Shown here one piece after another: positions 53,490 through 63,496 of a stretch of 64,000 nt of DNA. Each line of letters begins with the position of its first letter. Position 1 is the stretch's first letter. A program made the position numbers and the translations under genes. Source of the stretch: Hymenopus coronatus (lineage: Eukaryota > Arthropoda > Insecta > Mantodea > Hymenopodidae); NCBI GenBank assembly GCA_030762935.1, contig CM060896.1, positions 11,546,001 through 11,610,000 on the forward strand, given 5' to 3'. The notes under the pieces are model-generated. The model saw only the letters and a list, made by a program, of their open reading frames with translations, was not told where the DNA came from and ran no database searches.

Positions 53490-54262
53490 TTTTTTGTTAA
53501 TTATTGTCTTAACTTTATTGTATACAGTACATTACAGTTGTGAGCAATTAGAAACAAATAACACGAAACATGTGACCGGAGTTCTGCCCAGCGACACTCC
53601 GATTGTATAATTAAGATCTAATTAATGATGCTGTGCAAGTATTGAGTTCGAGACTCTTGTTCGTTTTAATCTTCTGTTTTCTGGATGTGGTGGGTAGTTT
53701 AGAGGCATTTGTTGAACCAGCGGGTCGAACAGTTATGAAGTCTTCTGTAAGTTCTGCTGAGAACAACTGTTATTTCTGAAACCTTGAGATCTGCATTGTT
53801 GATTAAACGGAGACATCTGTTGTGAAGAGTTTGAGAAGGTGAAGCTGAATCCCTTGTTACTGCAGACAGTAAAGATGTAGAAGACGTGCTTTACTTCATG
53901 TAGCTTTCGTGCGAAAATTGCATATCCGTCAATAAACGATTGATGCTAGAGAATGTCACATGAATGTAACATTGGGATGTTTTTAAATTTGATGCTGTTC
54001 ATATTTTAAGATTTATTTTCGAATTTGATACTACAGACCTTATACCACGTACATATCCCAGTTTTCTTCACATTGTACGTTCTCTACCCTAAAATACGCA
54101 TAAGGTTGCAGCTAAACAATTTGGCTAGAAAACATCCGAAAGCTGGGAGCCAAAAATCGTTCTTGTTACGCTGTAGGCAGCACATTGTTGAGAGAAGGAT
54201 ATTTCGTTGGACTTGCACAAAACTTGCCAGGAAGACGAGAGTTAGTTTCGCATGGTAAACTT
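53490..54262 (+). repeat. Unclassified repeat family U1, copy 1
   Basis: Shares blocks with the reverse complement of 62835-63485: ACAGTTGTGAGCA, TCTGCCCAGCGACA, TGTATAATTAAGATCTAATT, GCATTGTTGATTAAAC, AGCTAAACAATTTGG, GAAAGCTGGGAGCCA and TTGCCAGGAAGACGAGAGTT. Block order differs between the copies. The PE scrap at 53945-53985 is inserted in it. No protein family recognised. Confidence 0.75.
53945..53985 (-). mobile_element. PE repeat scrap (5' terminus)
   Basis: CTAGAGAATGTCACATGAAT then GTAACATTGGGATGTTTTT: the last about 40 bp of a reverse subfamily B copy. Confidence 0.55.
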
Positions 54263-54439
54263 CTCTCTAAGCGACAGTTTCTATGGGCACCTCACTTCAA
54301 AAGTTTGCTTGCATTCAAAAGAAACTTTAGCAGAAGTTAACTGTCAACTTAAGTTGAATTCCATAAAAGAATAGATCATTTCTATATTTTCTGAAACTTT
54401 CACAGTTAGTTTAGTCTCTCGACTTCGCCTAAGTCTGGG

Positions 54440-54509
54440 GGGGGGAGTCGAATTTATTGGTGGAATGCAATACTTCCTCCACTTATTCAAGTAAGGTGCT
54501 GAGAAAGTA
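54440..54509 (+). mobile_element. PE repeat scrap (3' end)
   Basis: GTCGAATTTATTGGTGGAAT through GCTGAGAAAGTA: the last about 70 bp of a forward copy with a degraded palindrome, preceded by a G-run. Confidence 0.6.
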
Positions 54510-54856
54510 AAACTACAGAACACTCATTGGGATCATTAAATTTAGGTTATATGAGGTTATACACAACTTGGTTGGTTGTTTGGGTATTGACAGGAAAACT
54601 GGATTGTCATTCATACACAAAGAGTATGTCTACTGAATGATAATTAAAATGTAATTAAATTTATGTACAAATAATAAAAAGCAATAATCTTATAGTATTC
54701 AAATATTATAACATTTCTGTTAAATTACAGGCTGACACAAAAAAGCGGGAATATTTGAACAGTTCAATGAGTGATGTAGTGTAAGAAAACATTGTATTCA
54801 TACATAATGGAAACCTTACAACTTGTCATTTAAAAACAATATTGAAATATATTATT
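54510..54856. other. Unassigned AT-rich sequence
   Basis: No recognisable gene or repeat. Confidence 0.4.
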
Positions 54857-55724
54857 ACTTTCTCTTCACGTACTATGTACATAGTGTATACAGAAGGTAA
54901 TGCACTCCACCCAAAAATTCGATACTGAGATTTCACCGGAAATATATATTTTAGGGTCCCCTTTATCAAAAAAAAAAAAAACATTTTCAGAAAAAGGTCC
55001 GTGTGTGTGTGTGTCCGTGTGTCTGTGAACATGATAACTCAAAAACGAAAAGTCGGTAAGATACCAAACTTGGTATTTAAGTTCAGTATCTTCCAGGGAT
55101 GCGACACGAAGATTTTGACAAAAATCCCACCACCCCAAAATACCCTTTACAAGAAACTTTTTTCGAAAATTTTGATTTTCTCAAAAATGGCTCTAAGGAT
55201 TTTGATTAAAATATCGTATACTAAAGATATTTACCTAATAAATAAAGTGTGTATTCTGAATGTTCTGGGAATAGCTTCTGAAGACTACTTTATTCTGGAT
55301 GAATTTTACGGAATTTTGCATAACTGTTAAACCGTAAGAGATGGACCAAAAACTTATCACACAAAAAATGTAGAGCACGTTAAAACACACAATTTATGTT
55401 ATATACATTTTTTCTTGGAGTTGATCGTTTTTGAGATATTTCTTGTTTTGGGTTTCACCTTTGAAAAAATTAACTTTTCTTATACAGGAATTTGTCAACT
55501 CGTTCCATACAAACAAAGCAACTTCAGTCACATAGCAACCAGCTTTTGATTATTACTTTAACCTATGGTACTCCCTTATTTCGCTTCTACTTACAAGGAA
55601 GCAACTAATAAGACTATTTCTGCTAATTGTTTCTCGATTAGCATGAAGTAAATAGAAGCATTCGCTTTTAACAATAATTTGTTACAGAGATGTAGAGAAA
55701 GTCATGTGAATGGAACACATTAGA
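54857..55724 (-). mobile_element. PE repeat copy, full length
   Basis: Reverse copy from ACTTTCTCTTCACGTACTAT to GGAACACATTAGA, with a 13-A run at 54968-54980 and a (GT)n tract at about 54998-55012. Confidence 0.93.
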
Positions 55725-55739
55725 ATTTTTTTTAAATTA

Positions 55740-56010
55740 CGTTCTTGAGATGGAGTCCTACCGTACAAATGCATGCTTGAAATCTGCTGGGAGATTCCTC
55801 ATTGACCGTTGTAACATCTCAGCTGGGATAATGTAAATTTCATCCTGAATTCTCTGTTTTAACACATGCAGAATTCATAGTCCAGTCGTGAACACTTTAT
55901 TCTTGAGATAGCCCCACAGAAAAACATCACAAACGGTCAAACGTGGTGATGTAGGGGGCCAGGGAACGTTACCAAACCTGGAGACACGCGGTTACCAAAC
56001 AATTCTCTCT
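55740..56010 (-). pseudogene. Mariner/Tc1-type transposase C-terminal fragment
   Basis: The minus strand reads FGNVPWPPTSPRLTVCDVFL then WGYLKNKVFTTG, followed by LKQRIQDEIYIIPAEMLQRS, the end of a transposase of the 'WPPRSPDLTxxDFFLWGYLK' type. The third acidic position is retained (CD). Stops interrupt it and the N-terminal two thirds are missing. The wording is closer to the DD41D element at 50859 than to the DD34D relics. Confidence 0.8.
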
Positions 56011-56164
56011 CAGCTGTCATTGATTGCCTTGTTAAACCAGGTGACTTGAACGTATGAAAAATCGTTAAATTTAGGTGCAACGAAAGTTTGTAGGGTCCGA
56101 TGATCCCAACGATGAAATAGATCACCATACTGTCGCTTTAACAAATTTGAACCTTTCTATTTTT

Positions 56165-56805
56165 ACTTTCTCTACACGTACTATGTACATTGCGTATAGA
56201 AAAGGTATTAAATTGCACCCAGAAATTCAATACCGAGATTTCACCGGAAATATATATTTGGGACCCCTGTATCCAAAACAAGCATTTTTTTTTAGAAAAA
56301 TGTCCCTGTGTGCATGCATCATAGCTGAAAAACGAAAAGTCAGTTAAATGCCAAGATGCGACACGAAGATTTTAAAGAAAGTACCCCCACCCCAAACTAC
56401 CCTTTACCTGGAAAAAATTTCGAAAATTTTGAATTACTCAAAAATGGCTCTAACGATTTTGAATAAAGTATCGCGTATTTTAGATCTTTACCTGACAAAT
56501 AAAACGTATATCTTGAATTTTCTGGGAACAGCCTCTGAAGACCTCTTTATTCTGGATGATTTTTATTGAATTTGCATAACTGATAAACCAAAGGTATATG
56601 TCGATCTCGATAAAACACATTTCATATTAATTTTTTTCGAGAAGTTGGCCATTTTCGAGATATTTCTTGTTATTAATTTCAGAATCAAAATACTTACTCT
56701 TTTTTCATACGGGAGTTTGTCAAATCCTGGCAATGAAACAAAGGAACTTCAACTACATGGCAACCAGCTTTTAAAAGATTTGACTACCGCTTTAGCCTAG
56801 TGTAT
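56165..56805 (-). mobile_element. PE repeat copy, 5' part missing
   Basis: Reverse copy from ACTTTCTCTACACGTACTAT to CTTTAGCCTAGTGTATTTGC. Confidence 0.88.
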
Positions 56806-57114
56806 TTGCCTGTACTATCCAGTTTTTAAGCGTTTGCTTGAGTTTGGTGTGAATAAAAAAGTAAGTATACGCTAAGCCTAATAAAACCTAAGATTTTTTC
56901 CTGGGCATTTACTAGGCTTAACTAGAGAATAAACCTTAGATACTACTAAAGAGGGTAGTAAAATCTAAGTTTTTCTCAAATCTTCCATCAGGCATGCTAG
57001 CTTTTCCCTTAGTATCTGCTGTAGCCATCTTCGTGCAAGTTCGCAACAGAAGATGTGCCAGGTATTTTGTGGAAAAGTGGACTTTTTTTTTCTCTTATCA
57101 AGAATTTTCAACAT
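56806..57114. other. Unassigned sequence
   Basis: Contains several CTAAG/CTTAG-type motifs (ACGCTAAGCCTAATAAAACC; TAAACCTTAGATACTACTAA) but no recognisable element. It could be one end of the element holding the fragment at 57115. Confidence 0.35.
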
Positions 57115-57369
57115 CTACTTTTCCCATGGCTTCAATTTAATTGCTTTGTTCCCAGTAGCATGTGTACCTGTTTTTTTCTTCAGGATAGATTTCATGTCAT
57201 TTAATACTTTCTTATGGTCAACATCCACTTTCTTTCCAATTGCATGCGAGTACTCGTCAACCAGCTCTTGTTTTTGATAAAACAACAACAACAGGTATCT
57301 GTGATTGTGATGGTATAAATCAACCAATGCCCTATCCAGATGTTTTGTGTTTCCAACTTGTGTCCTCAT
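57115..57369 (-). pseudogene. Possible Myb/SANT-like DNA-binding fragment
   Basis: An 84-codon minus frame. The part KQELVDEYSHAIGKKVDVDH, then KKVLNDMKSILKKKTGTHAT and GNKAIKLKPWEK, resembles the trihelix/Myb-SANT-like domain found in arthropod transposon-borne and host regulators (a second helix, then 'W.NM...YKK.KD...TG'). The first tryptophan is not seen and a stop lies shortly upstream. It could be a transposon (Harbinger-type) accessory protein relic or a decayed host exon; the evidence is weak. Confidence 0.3.
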
Positions 57370-57695
57370 CAGGTGATGTCATTGCTCCAGTTTGAGCTTC
57401 CTACTCTTGTCATTTTCAGGTTCAGTGTTAACATTAACCACAGGTGACATTGTTACACTAGTTTTGTGAGATATAATGACAATGGTCTCTGCCTATTTTA
57501 ATGCGGAGAACGTGTAATTTATTTGTAAAACAAAAGTAAAATATGTTCTATATTTTGAAACCTAAATATTACTATACATTATAAAGAGGAACTTGCTGGC
57601 TCAGCAAAATTTGGGAGGGAAATTAGCAAATGCTACGGCAAGCAAATATATGACTTAGTATTTATAAGCTTTTATTTCCGGGTAGCCTAGCATTT
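57370..57695. other. Unassigned sequence
   Basis: Possibly the upstream part of the reading frame at 57115 on the minus strand (MSPVVNVNTEPENDKSRKLK precedes it in the same direction), then AT-rich sequence. Confidence 0.3.
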
Positions 57696-57697
57696 AC

Positions 57698-57820
57698 TTT
57701 TTTTTTTTTTTTTTTTTTATTTATTTATTTATTTATGCTAAGCTTTATACAGGTGAATATGACCGGTGTTCAGCCCTGGCTCTTTACCGGTCATACTCAT
57801 ATTTTACAATAGTTTATTAA
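57698..57820 (-). mobile_element. SINE-like or retroposed fragment with poly(T)
   Basis: Poly(T) at 57698-57718 and (TTTA)n, then GCTAAGCTTTATACAGGTGA and a hairpin-capable pair GACCGGTG...TTACCGGTC. The tail-first arrangement suggests a minus-strand retroposon. No tRNA head recognised. Confidence 0.45.
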
Positions 57821-58136
57821 TTCTAGTAGCATTTACTTGCTGTTTTTAGTAAAAGGTTATTCATCTCGTTTTTAGCAAGTTCTAAAACTACCTTGTATTT
57901 ACTAGCTAGCATTCACTTCACCCAATGTTTATCTCGATTAGCATGAAGTAGATAGAAGAATTAGTGTCTTTTGGACAGAGTGGAAGTTGAGGAACCAAAG
58001 CTGTTATTATGTCATTATCAGAAGTTAAGGAAGAAGGACAAAAGCTGGCAGTGACACAAAGTGTTTGAGGTCTGTCTATATTAAACTGTGGCCGGTCTGC
58101 ATGCGCCTCGATTTAACCCAAGGCCTACCCATCCTT
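57821..58136. other. Unassigned sequence with a short PE scrap
   Basis: Includes a short PE-like piece, ATGTTTATCTCGATTAGCAT then GAAGTAGATAGAAGAATTAG (57927-57965, reverse). Otherwise nothing recognised. Confidence 0.45.
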
Positions 58137-58257
58137 GCTGTGTTCCATTCACATGGCTTTCTCGACATCTCTGTCACACATTATTGTTATAAAGCTTATG
58201 CTTCATGATAATCGAGATAAACATTAGCAGAACTTGCTTGCTTCTAAATGGGAAAAA
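58137..58257 (+). mobile_element. PE repeat fragment (5' end)
   Basis: From GCTGTGTTCCATTCACATGG to CTTGCTTCTAAATGGG. It is directly followed by the start of another forward copy. Confidence 0.78.
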
Positions 58258-58258
58258 A

Positions 58259-58970
58259 TCTGGTGTTATACTCACATGACTTTCTCTAGCTGTCCTACAA
58301 ACTTCATATAAAAGATTATTCTTCTTTCTACACAAAGCTAATCGAGATAAACATTAGCAGAATGTTCTTATTACTTAGTTGCTTATAAGTAGAAGGCAAC
58401 TAAAGGAGTGCACTAGGATTAAATGTTTTAAAAGCGATCGTTATGCGACTGTCATAGCAAATGCCTTCTTTGATTGGCCAGGAGTAGAACAAAAGAAAAA
58501 CGGACACTTCCTGTTTGACAAAAGTTCAAGTACTTCACAATTGAAATCAATAACAAGGAATATCTTGCAAACGGTTACCTCCACAACAAAAGCGTAAAGG
58601 ACATAAAATGTGTGTTTTAACGTTATCTTTCATTGCACCGTAAGTTTTTGTTTATCTCTTATGGTTTGCCAGTTATACAAGTCATCCAGAATGAAGAGCT
58701 CTGCAGAGGCTATTCCCAGAAAATCCAAGATATACATTTCGTTTCTCATAAAAACAGCTTAAACAAACGGTATTTTAATAAAAATCGTTAGAGCCATTTT
58801 TGAGAAAATCAACATTTTCAAAACATGTTCCATGTAAAGGGTAATGATGGGATTTTCTTGAAAATATTCATGTCACATCCTTGGAGGATACCAAACTTAA
58901 ATAACAACAATATTTAACGGTCTTTTCGTTTCTTAGCTATGCTGCCAACGGACATTTTTTTGTTTTTTTT
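58259..58970 (+). mobile_element. PE repeat copy, segment 1, subfamily B, host of a nested PE copy
   Basis: Forward copy from TCTGGTGTTATACTCACATG to GCTGCCAACGGACATTTTTT. A reverse PE copy is inserted in the T-run. It continues at 59908. Confidence 0.88.
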
Positions 58971-59907
58971 ACTTTCTCCATATGCACTATGTACATAGTG
59001 TATAGAGAAAGTATTGCACTCCACCAAAAATTCGATACCGAGATTTCACCGGAAATATATGTTTTAGGGTCCCCAATATCCAAAAAAAAAGCATTTTCAC
59101 AAAAAGGTCCGTGTTTGTGTGTGTGTCTGTGTGTGTGTGTGTGTGTGTGTGTCTGTGAACACGAAAAGTCGGTAAAATACCAAATTTAGTACTTAAGTTT
59201 AGTATCTTCCAGGGATGCGACACGAAGATTTTGAGAAAAATCCCCCCCACCCCAACTACCCTTTACATGGAACTTTTTTCGAAAATTTTGATTTTCTCAA
59301 AAATGGCTCTAACGATTTTGATTAAAATTTCGTATATTGAAGATATTTACCTGACAAATAAAATGTATATCTTGAATTTCCTGGGAATAGCCTCTGAAGA
59401 GTAGTTTATTCTGGATGAATTTTACTAAATTTTGAATAACTGCTAAACCGTAAGAGATGGACAAAAACTTGCTACACAAAAAATGTAGAGCACATTAAAA
59501 TACACAATTTATGTTATATACATTTTTTTTTTCGTGGAGTTCGTCGTTTTTTAAACATTCCTTATTTTTAAAATAAGAAGCCAAGTTTTTACCTGGCTAG
59601 AAGCCCGAGAAGATTTTGAATTCCTTATTTTTGGTTTCTGTTATGAAAAACATACTTTTCTCATACAGGAACTTGTCAACTCCTATCCATATAAACAAAG
59701 GAACTTCATTGAACATAGCAACCAGCTTTTGACTATCACTTTAACCTACGGTTGTCCTTTATTTCGCTTCTACTTACAAGGAAGCGAGTAATTAGACTAT
59801 TTCTGCTATTTTTTTCTGATTAGCATAAAGTAAATAGAAGTATAAGCTTTTTAAGAATTATTTGTTGCAGGGATATGGAGAAAGTCATGTGAATGGTACA
59901 CATCAGA
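58971..59907 (-). mobile_element. PE repeat copy, full length, nested
   Basis: Reverse copy from ACTTTCTCCATATGCACTAT to GGTACACATCAGA. It is longer than usual because of a short insertion at about 59569-59617 flanked by a direct repeat of ATTCCTTATTTTT. Intact (GT)n at 59112-59152. Confidence 0.93.
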
Positions 59908-60039
59908 TTTTTTTTAAATTGCTTTTTTTGAATTCTGTGGATCTCAACACATGTATTTCCGGTGAAATCTCGGTTTCGAATTTTGGGTGGAATACAATAC
60001 CTTCTCTATAATATGTACATAGTACGTGTAGAGAAAGTA
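59908..60039 (+). mobile_element. PE repeat copy, segment 2 (3' end)
   Basis: T-run, then AAATTGCTTTTTTTGAATTC through GTACGTGTAGAGAAAGTA. Together with 58259-58970 it rebuilds the PE motif GGACATTTTTCTAAAAATTG, apart from the inserted copy. Confidence 0.88.
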
Positions 60040-60221
60040 TATATACTATCCGTAAGCGCTAATAAGGGGTGAAGAAAGTATAGAATACTTATTTATCATA
60101 TCAAGGCAGTGACCCAATTTCTTGTCTCCTCCTAATATAAATTGTGAATTATATATGCTATTTAATAGATCAAAAGGGAAACATCGAGTTCTATAAGATT
60201 TACAGAAGTAACTGTTTTATT
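60040..60221. other. Unassigned AT-rich sequence
   Basis: Nothing recognised. Confidence 0.35.
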
Positions 60222-61086
60222 ACTTTCTCTAGCCCCAAATGTACAATGTACATAGGGATAGACAAGGTATTATATTCCACCCAAAAATTCCATGTCGAAA
60301 TGATATTCCATATTTCCACCGGAAATATATGTTTTGGGGTCCGCTGAGTCCGAAAAAAAAATTTAATAAAAGCTCCGTGTGTGTGTGTCTGTGGACAGCA
60401 CAGTCCCAAAACGAAAAAAACCGTTAAGTACGAAACTTGGTATTTAGGTTTAGTATCTTCCAAATATGCGACACAAAGATTTTGAAAAAATTCCCCCCAC
60501 CACAAATTACCCTTTACATGGAAAAATGTTTTGAGAATTTTGATTTTCTTAAAAATGGCTCTAACGATTTTGTTAAAATATCATATATGAAAGATATTTT
60601 CCTGGCAAATAAAATGTATATCTTGATTTTCTGAGAATAGCCTCAGAAGACTAATTTATTCTCGATGAATTTTGCGGAATTTTGCATAACTGCTAAATCA
60701 TAAGAGATGGACAAAAACTTACCACACAAAAATGTATGATACGTTAAAACACACAATTTATGTTATATATTTTGTTTGTGAAGTTGATCGTTTTTTAGGT
60801 ATCTCTTGTTTTTGGTTTCAGCTTTGAAAAACCTATATTTTTCTCATACAGGAATTTGTCAACTTGTGCCCATACAAAGGAACTTCAGTCACATAGGAAC
60901 CAGCTTTTGACTATCACTTTAACCTATAGTACTCCCTTATTTCCCTTCTACTTACAAGTACAGTAAAGTAATAAGAATATTTCTGCTAATTTTTTCTCGA
61001 TTAGTATGAAGTAAATATAAACATAGCTCTCTAACAATAATTTGTTGCAGAGATGTGGAGAAAGTCATGTGAATGGAACACATAAC
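60222..61086 (-). mobile_element. PE repeat copy, full length
   Basis: Reverse copy from ACTTTCTCTAGCCCCAAATG to GGAACACATAACA. The palindrome variant TAGCCCCAAATGTACAATGT is shared with the copy ending at 47943 (complement TACATAGGGGGCTAG), indicating a third terminal subfamily. Confidence 0.92.
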
Positions 61087-61091
61087 ATTTT

Positions 61092-61253
61092 TGAGTTATG
61101 CTGCCCACAGACACACACGGACATGTTTTCTAAAGATCATGGGGATCTCAAAACTTGTACTTCATGTGAAATCTCGGTAGGTATAGAATTTTGAGGGAAT
61201 ACAATACCTTCTGTACCTATAATGTACAGTTTACATATATGCTAGAGAAAGTA
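61092..61253 (+). mobile_element. PE repeat fragment (3' end)
   Basis: From GAGTTATGCTGCCCACAGAC to TATGCTAGAGAAAGTA; a 3'-end-only piece facing the preceding copy. Confidence 0.85.
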
Positions 61254-61269
61254 AAGTGTGCACGAGGCA

Positions 61270-61700
61270 GGTTGCAAGTGATGAAAGCTATCCACCATGT
61301 ATTTACGGGTGTGGTGGCGAGCATTAGCAGACAATGAAGTCAAGTATTGCGATCAAAGCGACGCGATGCCCCTTCAACTGCACTACAATACCCTGATAGC
61401 ATCGACATTCTTGAGCACCTCTCAGCATGCAAGGATCAGCCGCACCAGATCTCATCTCCATCCATCTATTTACTGTTTACCCATGGTAAATACAACAAGC
61501 ACTGCACTCCACCAAAATATTACATACTTAGATTTGATATTAAAAAAGAGCACCTTACAGTCATAATAAAGAAAATTCGTCATGAAAATCACGTTTTGTC
61601 TTCGAAATCACTGTCTATACAGTATAAAAGCGTTTACTTATATGGATGGAGTTCAGTTTCACCTTCTCAAATCCGAATCGCAGGAAAATATTAAGTCTAA
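61270..61700 (+). pseudogene. Degraded frame upstream of an RNase H remnant (possible LINE part)
   Basis: Overlapping frames of 89 and 115 codons (61297-61566 and 61347-61694) with an ordinary amino-acid mix. A CXXXC...H pattern (PPCIYGCGGEH) might be a decayed zinc knuckle. No confident match to a family; association with the RNase H fragment is by position and strand. Confidence 0.35.
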
Positions 61701-61854
61701 CATATGCCACAAAGATCGCATCACATCCAACTCTTAAAATGCATAGCTATGTCTTTCCATCAAACAAACCTTATCGGACACCAATAGAAGACACAGCAGT
61801 CCATTTTACATCAGAAGTCTACAGTATCTGAAAGAAATAGATTTTGAAATCCCT

Positions 61855-62140
61855 TTGGTCTATCCTCGCGATCCTGGAAGTGCCACATCCTACTGGAAAA
61901 TCCAGTATCCACCAATTGATATCCAACTTTCATCTCACTCTAAGTTACAAACACCTTCATGTGTCCTCAAGCAAATGTCCAATTCTCTAATTGACAAAAT
62001 ATATAAGTCTACCACGAAAATGTTCACAGATGGATCAGCATCCAATGAAGGAAGGGGATGCGCTATTGTACACCCAGATCAGATAATGCTCTACAGCTTC
62101 CCTCATTTCTTTACAGTGTTCTCTTGTGAAGCATTCTCCA

Positions 62141-62188
<48 letters not shown>

Positions 62189-62640
62189 CTAATTCATCCA
62201 CTAAAAGAAAATATACCATATTCACAGATTCCTTAAGTGGACTGCTTGCCACGCAAAGCTCCGAACCAAAACACGCACGAAATCCGATTATTAAGCTATA
62301 ATATAAATAAGACCGATAAAAAGGTATCCTTTGTATGGACTCCCTCTCATATTGACATAAAAGGAAACGAAACAGCCGATGACGCAACTAAACATCCCGT
62401 GAGTTGTCTCCCCACACCAAGACATCATTAACTGCACCAAAAATAGAAATTGGAATGGTCATCAACTAACAGTAAACTTGAGGAAGCTCGCTGTGGCTGC
62501 ACCAAACCTTTCCTACATTCCTGAACTCTCAAAGAAGAGATCAAGTCGACTCAGAATCGGTCACTCTGACGCATTGTTATCTACTAAGGACCAACTGTAG
62601 AGCTGTGACAGGCCTCTGTAGACTGTCCACTACTTAGCAG
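61855..62640 (+). pseudogene. Non-LTR retrotransposon RNase H domain remnant
   Basis: RNase H removes template RNA during reverse transcription in I/Jockey-type elements. Catalytic positions are readable in order: D in MFTDGSASNEGRGCAIV (near 62030), E in CEAFSI (near 62130), D in IFTDSLSGLLA (near 62225), and the C-terminal block FVWTPSHIDIKGNETADDAT (near 62330-62390), with H and the last D. A (TA)n run (62146-62188) interrupts it after the glutamate and a frameshift lies near 62290. Downstream, SRLRIGHSDALLSTKDQL (62545-62600) matches the usual post-RNase H tail that precedes a Cys-rich motif (SCDRPL.TVHYLAE). Confidence 0.88.
62146..62188. repeat. (TA)n microsatellite inside the RNase H remnant
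   Basis: About 21 TA dinucleotides between the CEAFSIN codons and the IFTDSLS codons. The run replaces or expands coding sequence. Confidence 0.95.
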
Positions 62641-62834
62641 AAGAAGAAAAGAGGCCGACATCTCCAGTCTTCCTAATGCAATCAACAACACACCCAAAGA
62701 AGACGCTACAGTTTATAATACATACAAAACTTACTATTTATTATAAATGTTAACATAACTGTAATACAATGTACCTGGAAAACCATATACAATGTATTTA
62801 TGATCGGTCGTGATAAGACCTTAACATTTTTAAA
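62641..62834. other. Unassigned sequence (possible LINE 3' tail)
   Basis: AT-rich sequence after the RNase H remnant; no polyadenylate-type end recognised. Confidence 0.3.
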
Positions 62835-63490
62835 AAAATTACAAATATTCACAACAGATGTCTCAGTTTAATCAACAATGCACCAGAAACTGCACTATTC
62901 ACTCAGATCTCAAAGTTTAACTGTCACAAGTTTACCATATGAATATGCTAACTCTCGTCTTCCTGGCAAGTTTTGTGAAAGTCCAACAGAATATCCTTCT
63001 CTCAACAATGTGCTGCCTCAGGATTGTTGGCTCCCAGCTTTCAGATGTTTCCTAACCAAATTGTTTAGCTGCAACTTGGGTAGATATGTACGAAGTATAA
63101 GGTGTGTAGTCTCAAATGCGAAAATATGAACAATAGCAAATTTAAAAACAAACCATGTTAAATTCCAGCCACCGTTGACTATCAACAGATGTACAAACTG
63201 TTCTCACGAAACCTGCATTAACAATATAAACTATTCAGTAGATTTCATAACTCATTCCACCCGCTAGTGCAACAAACTACCCTCCACACAAAAAAAAAAG
63301 AAAAAAAAAAAAGAAAAAAAAAAAAAAAAAAAAAAAACAGAAGATTAAAACGTAAAGAACTCGGACACTAATTAGATCTTAATTATACAATCAGCACTGT
63401 CGCTGGGCAGAAACCCGAACATTTTATTTGCTTCTTTTAAAATGCTCACAACTGTAATATATATTACACACAGTAAATTAAGTTATTAAT
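62835..63490 (-). repeat. Unclassified repeat family U1, copy 2
   Basis: Inverted relative to 53490-54262 and shares the blocks listed there (for example AACTCTCGTCTTCCTGGCAA and GATCTTAATTATACAATCAG). On the plus strand an 83-codon frame (62878-63129) spans the best conserved part, but the other copy does not keep it open, so coding is unlikely. A purine run (A with single G's) lies at 63290-63338. Confidence 0.75.
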
Positions 63491-63496
63491 TAAAAA

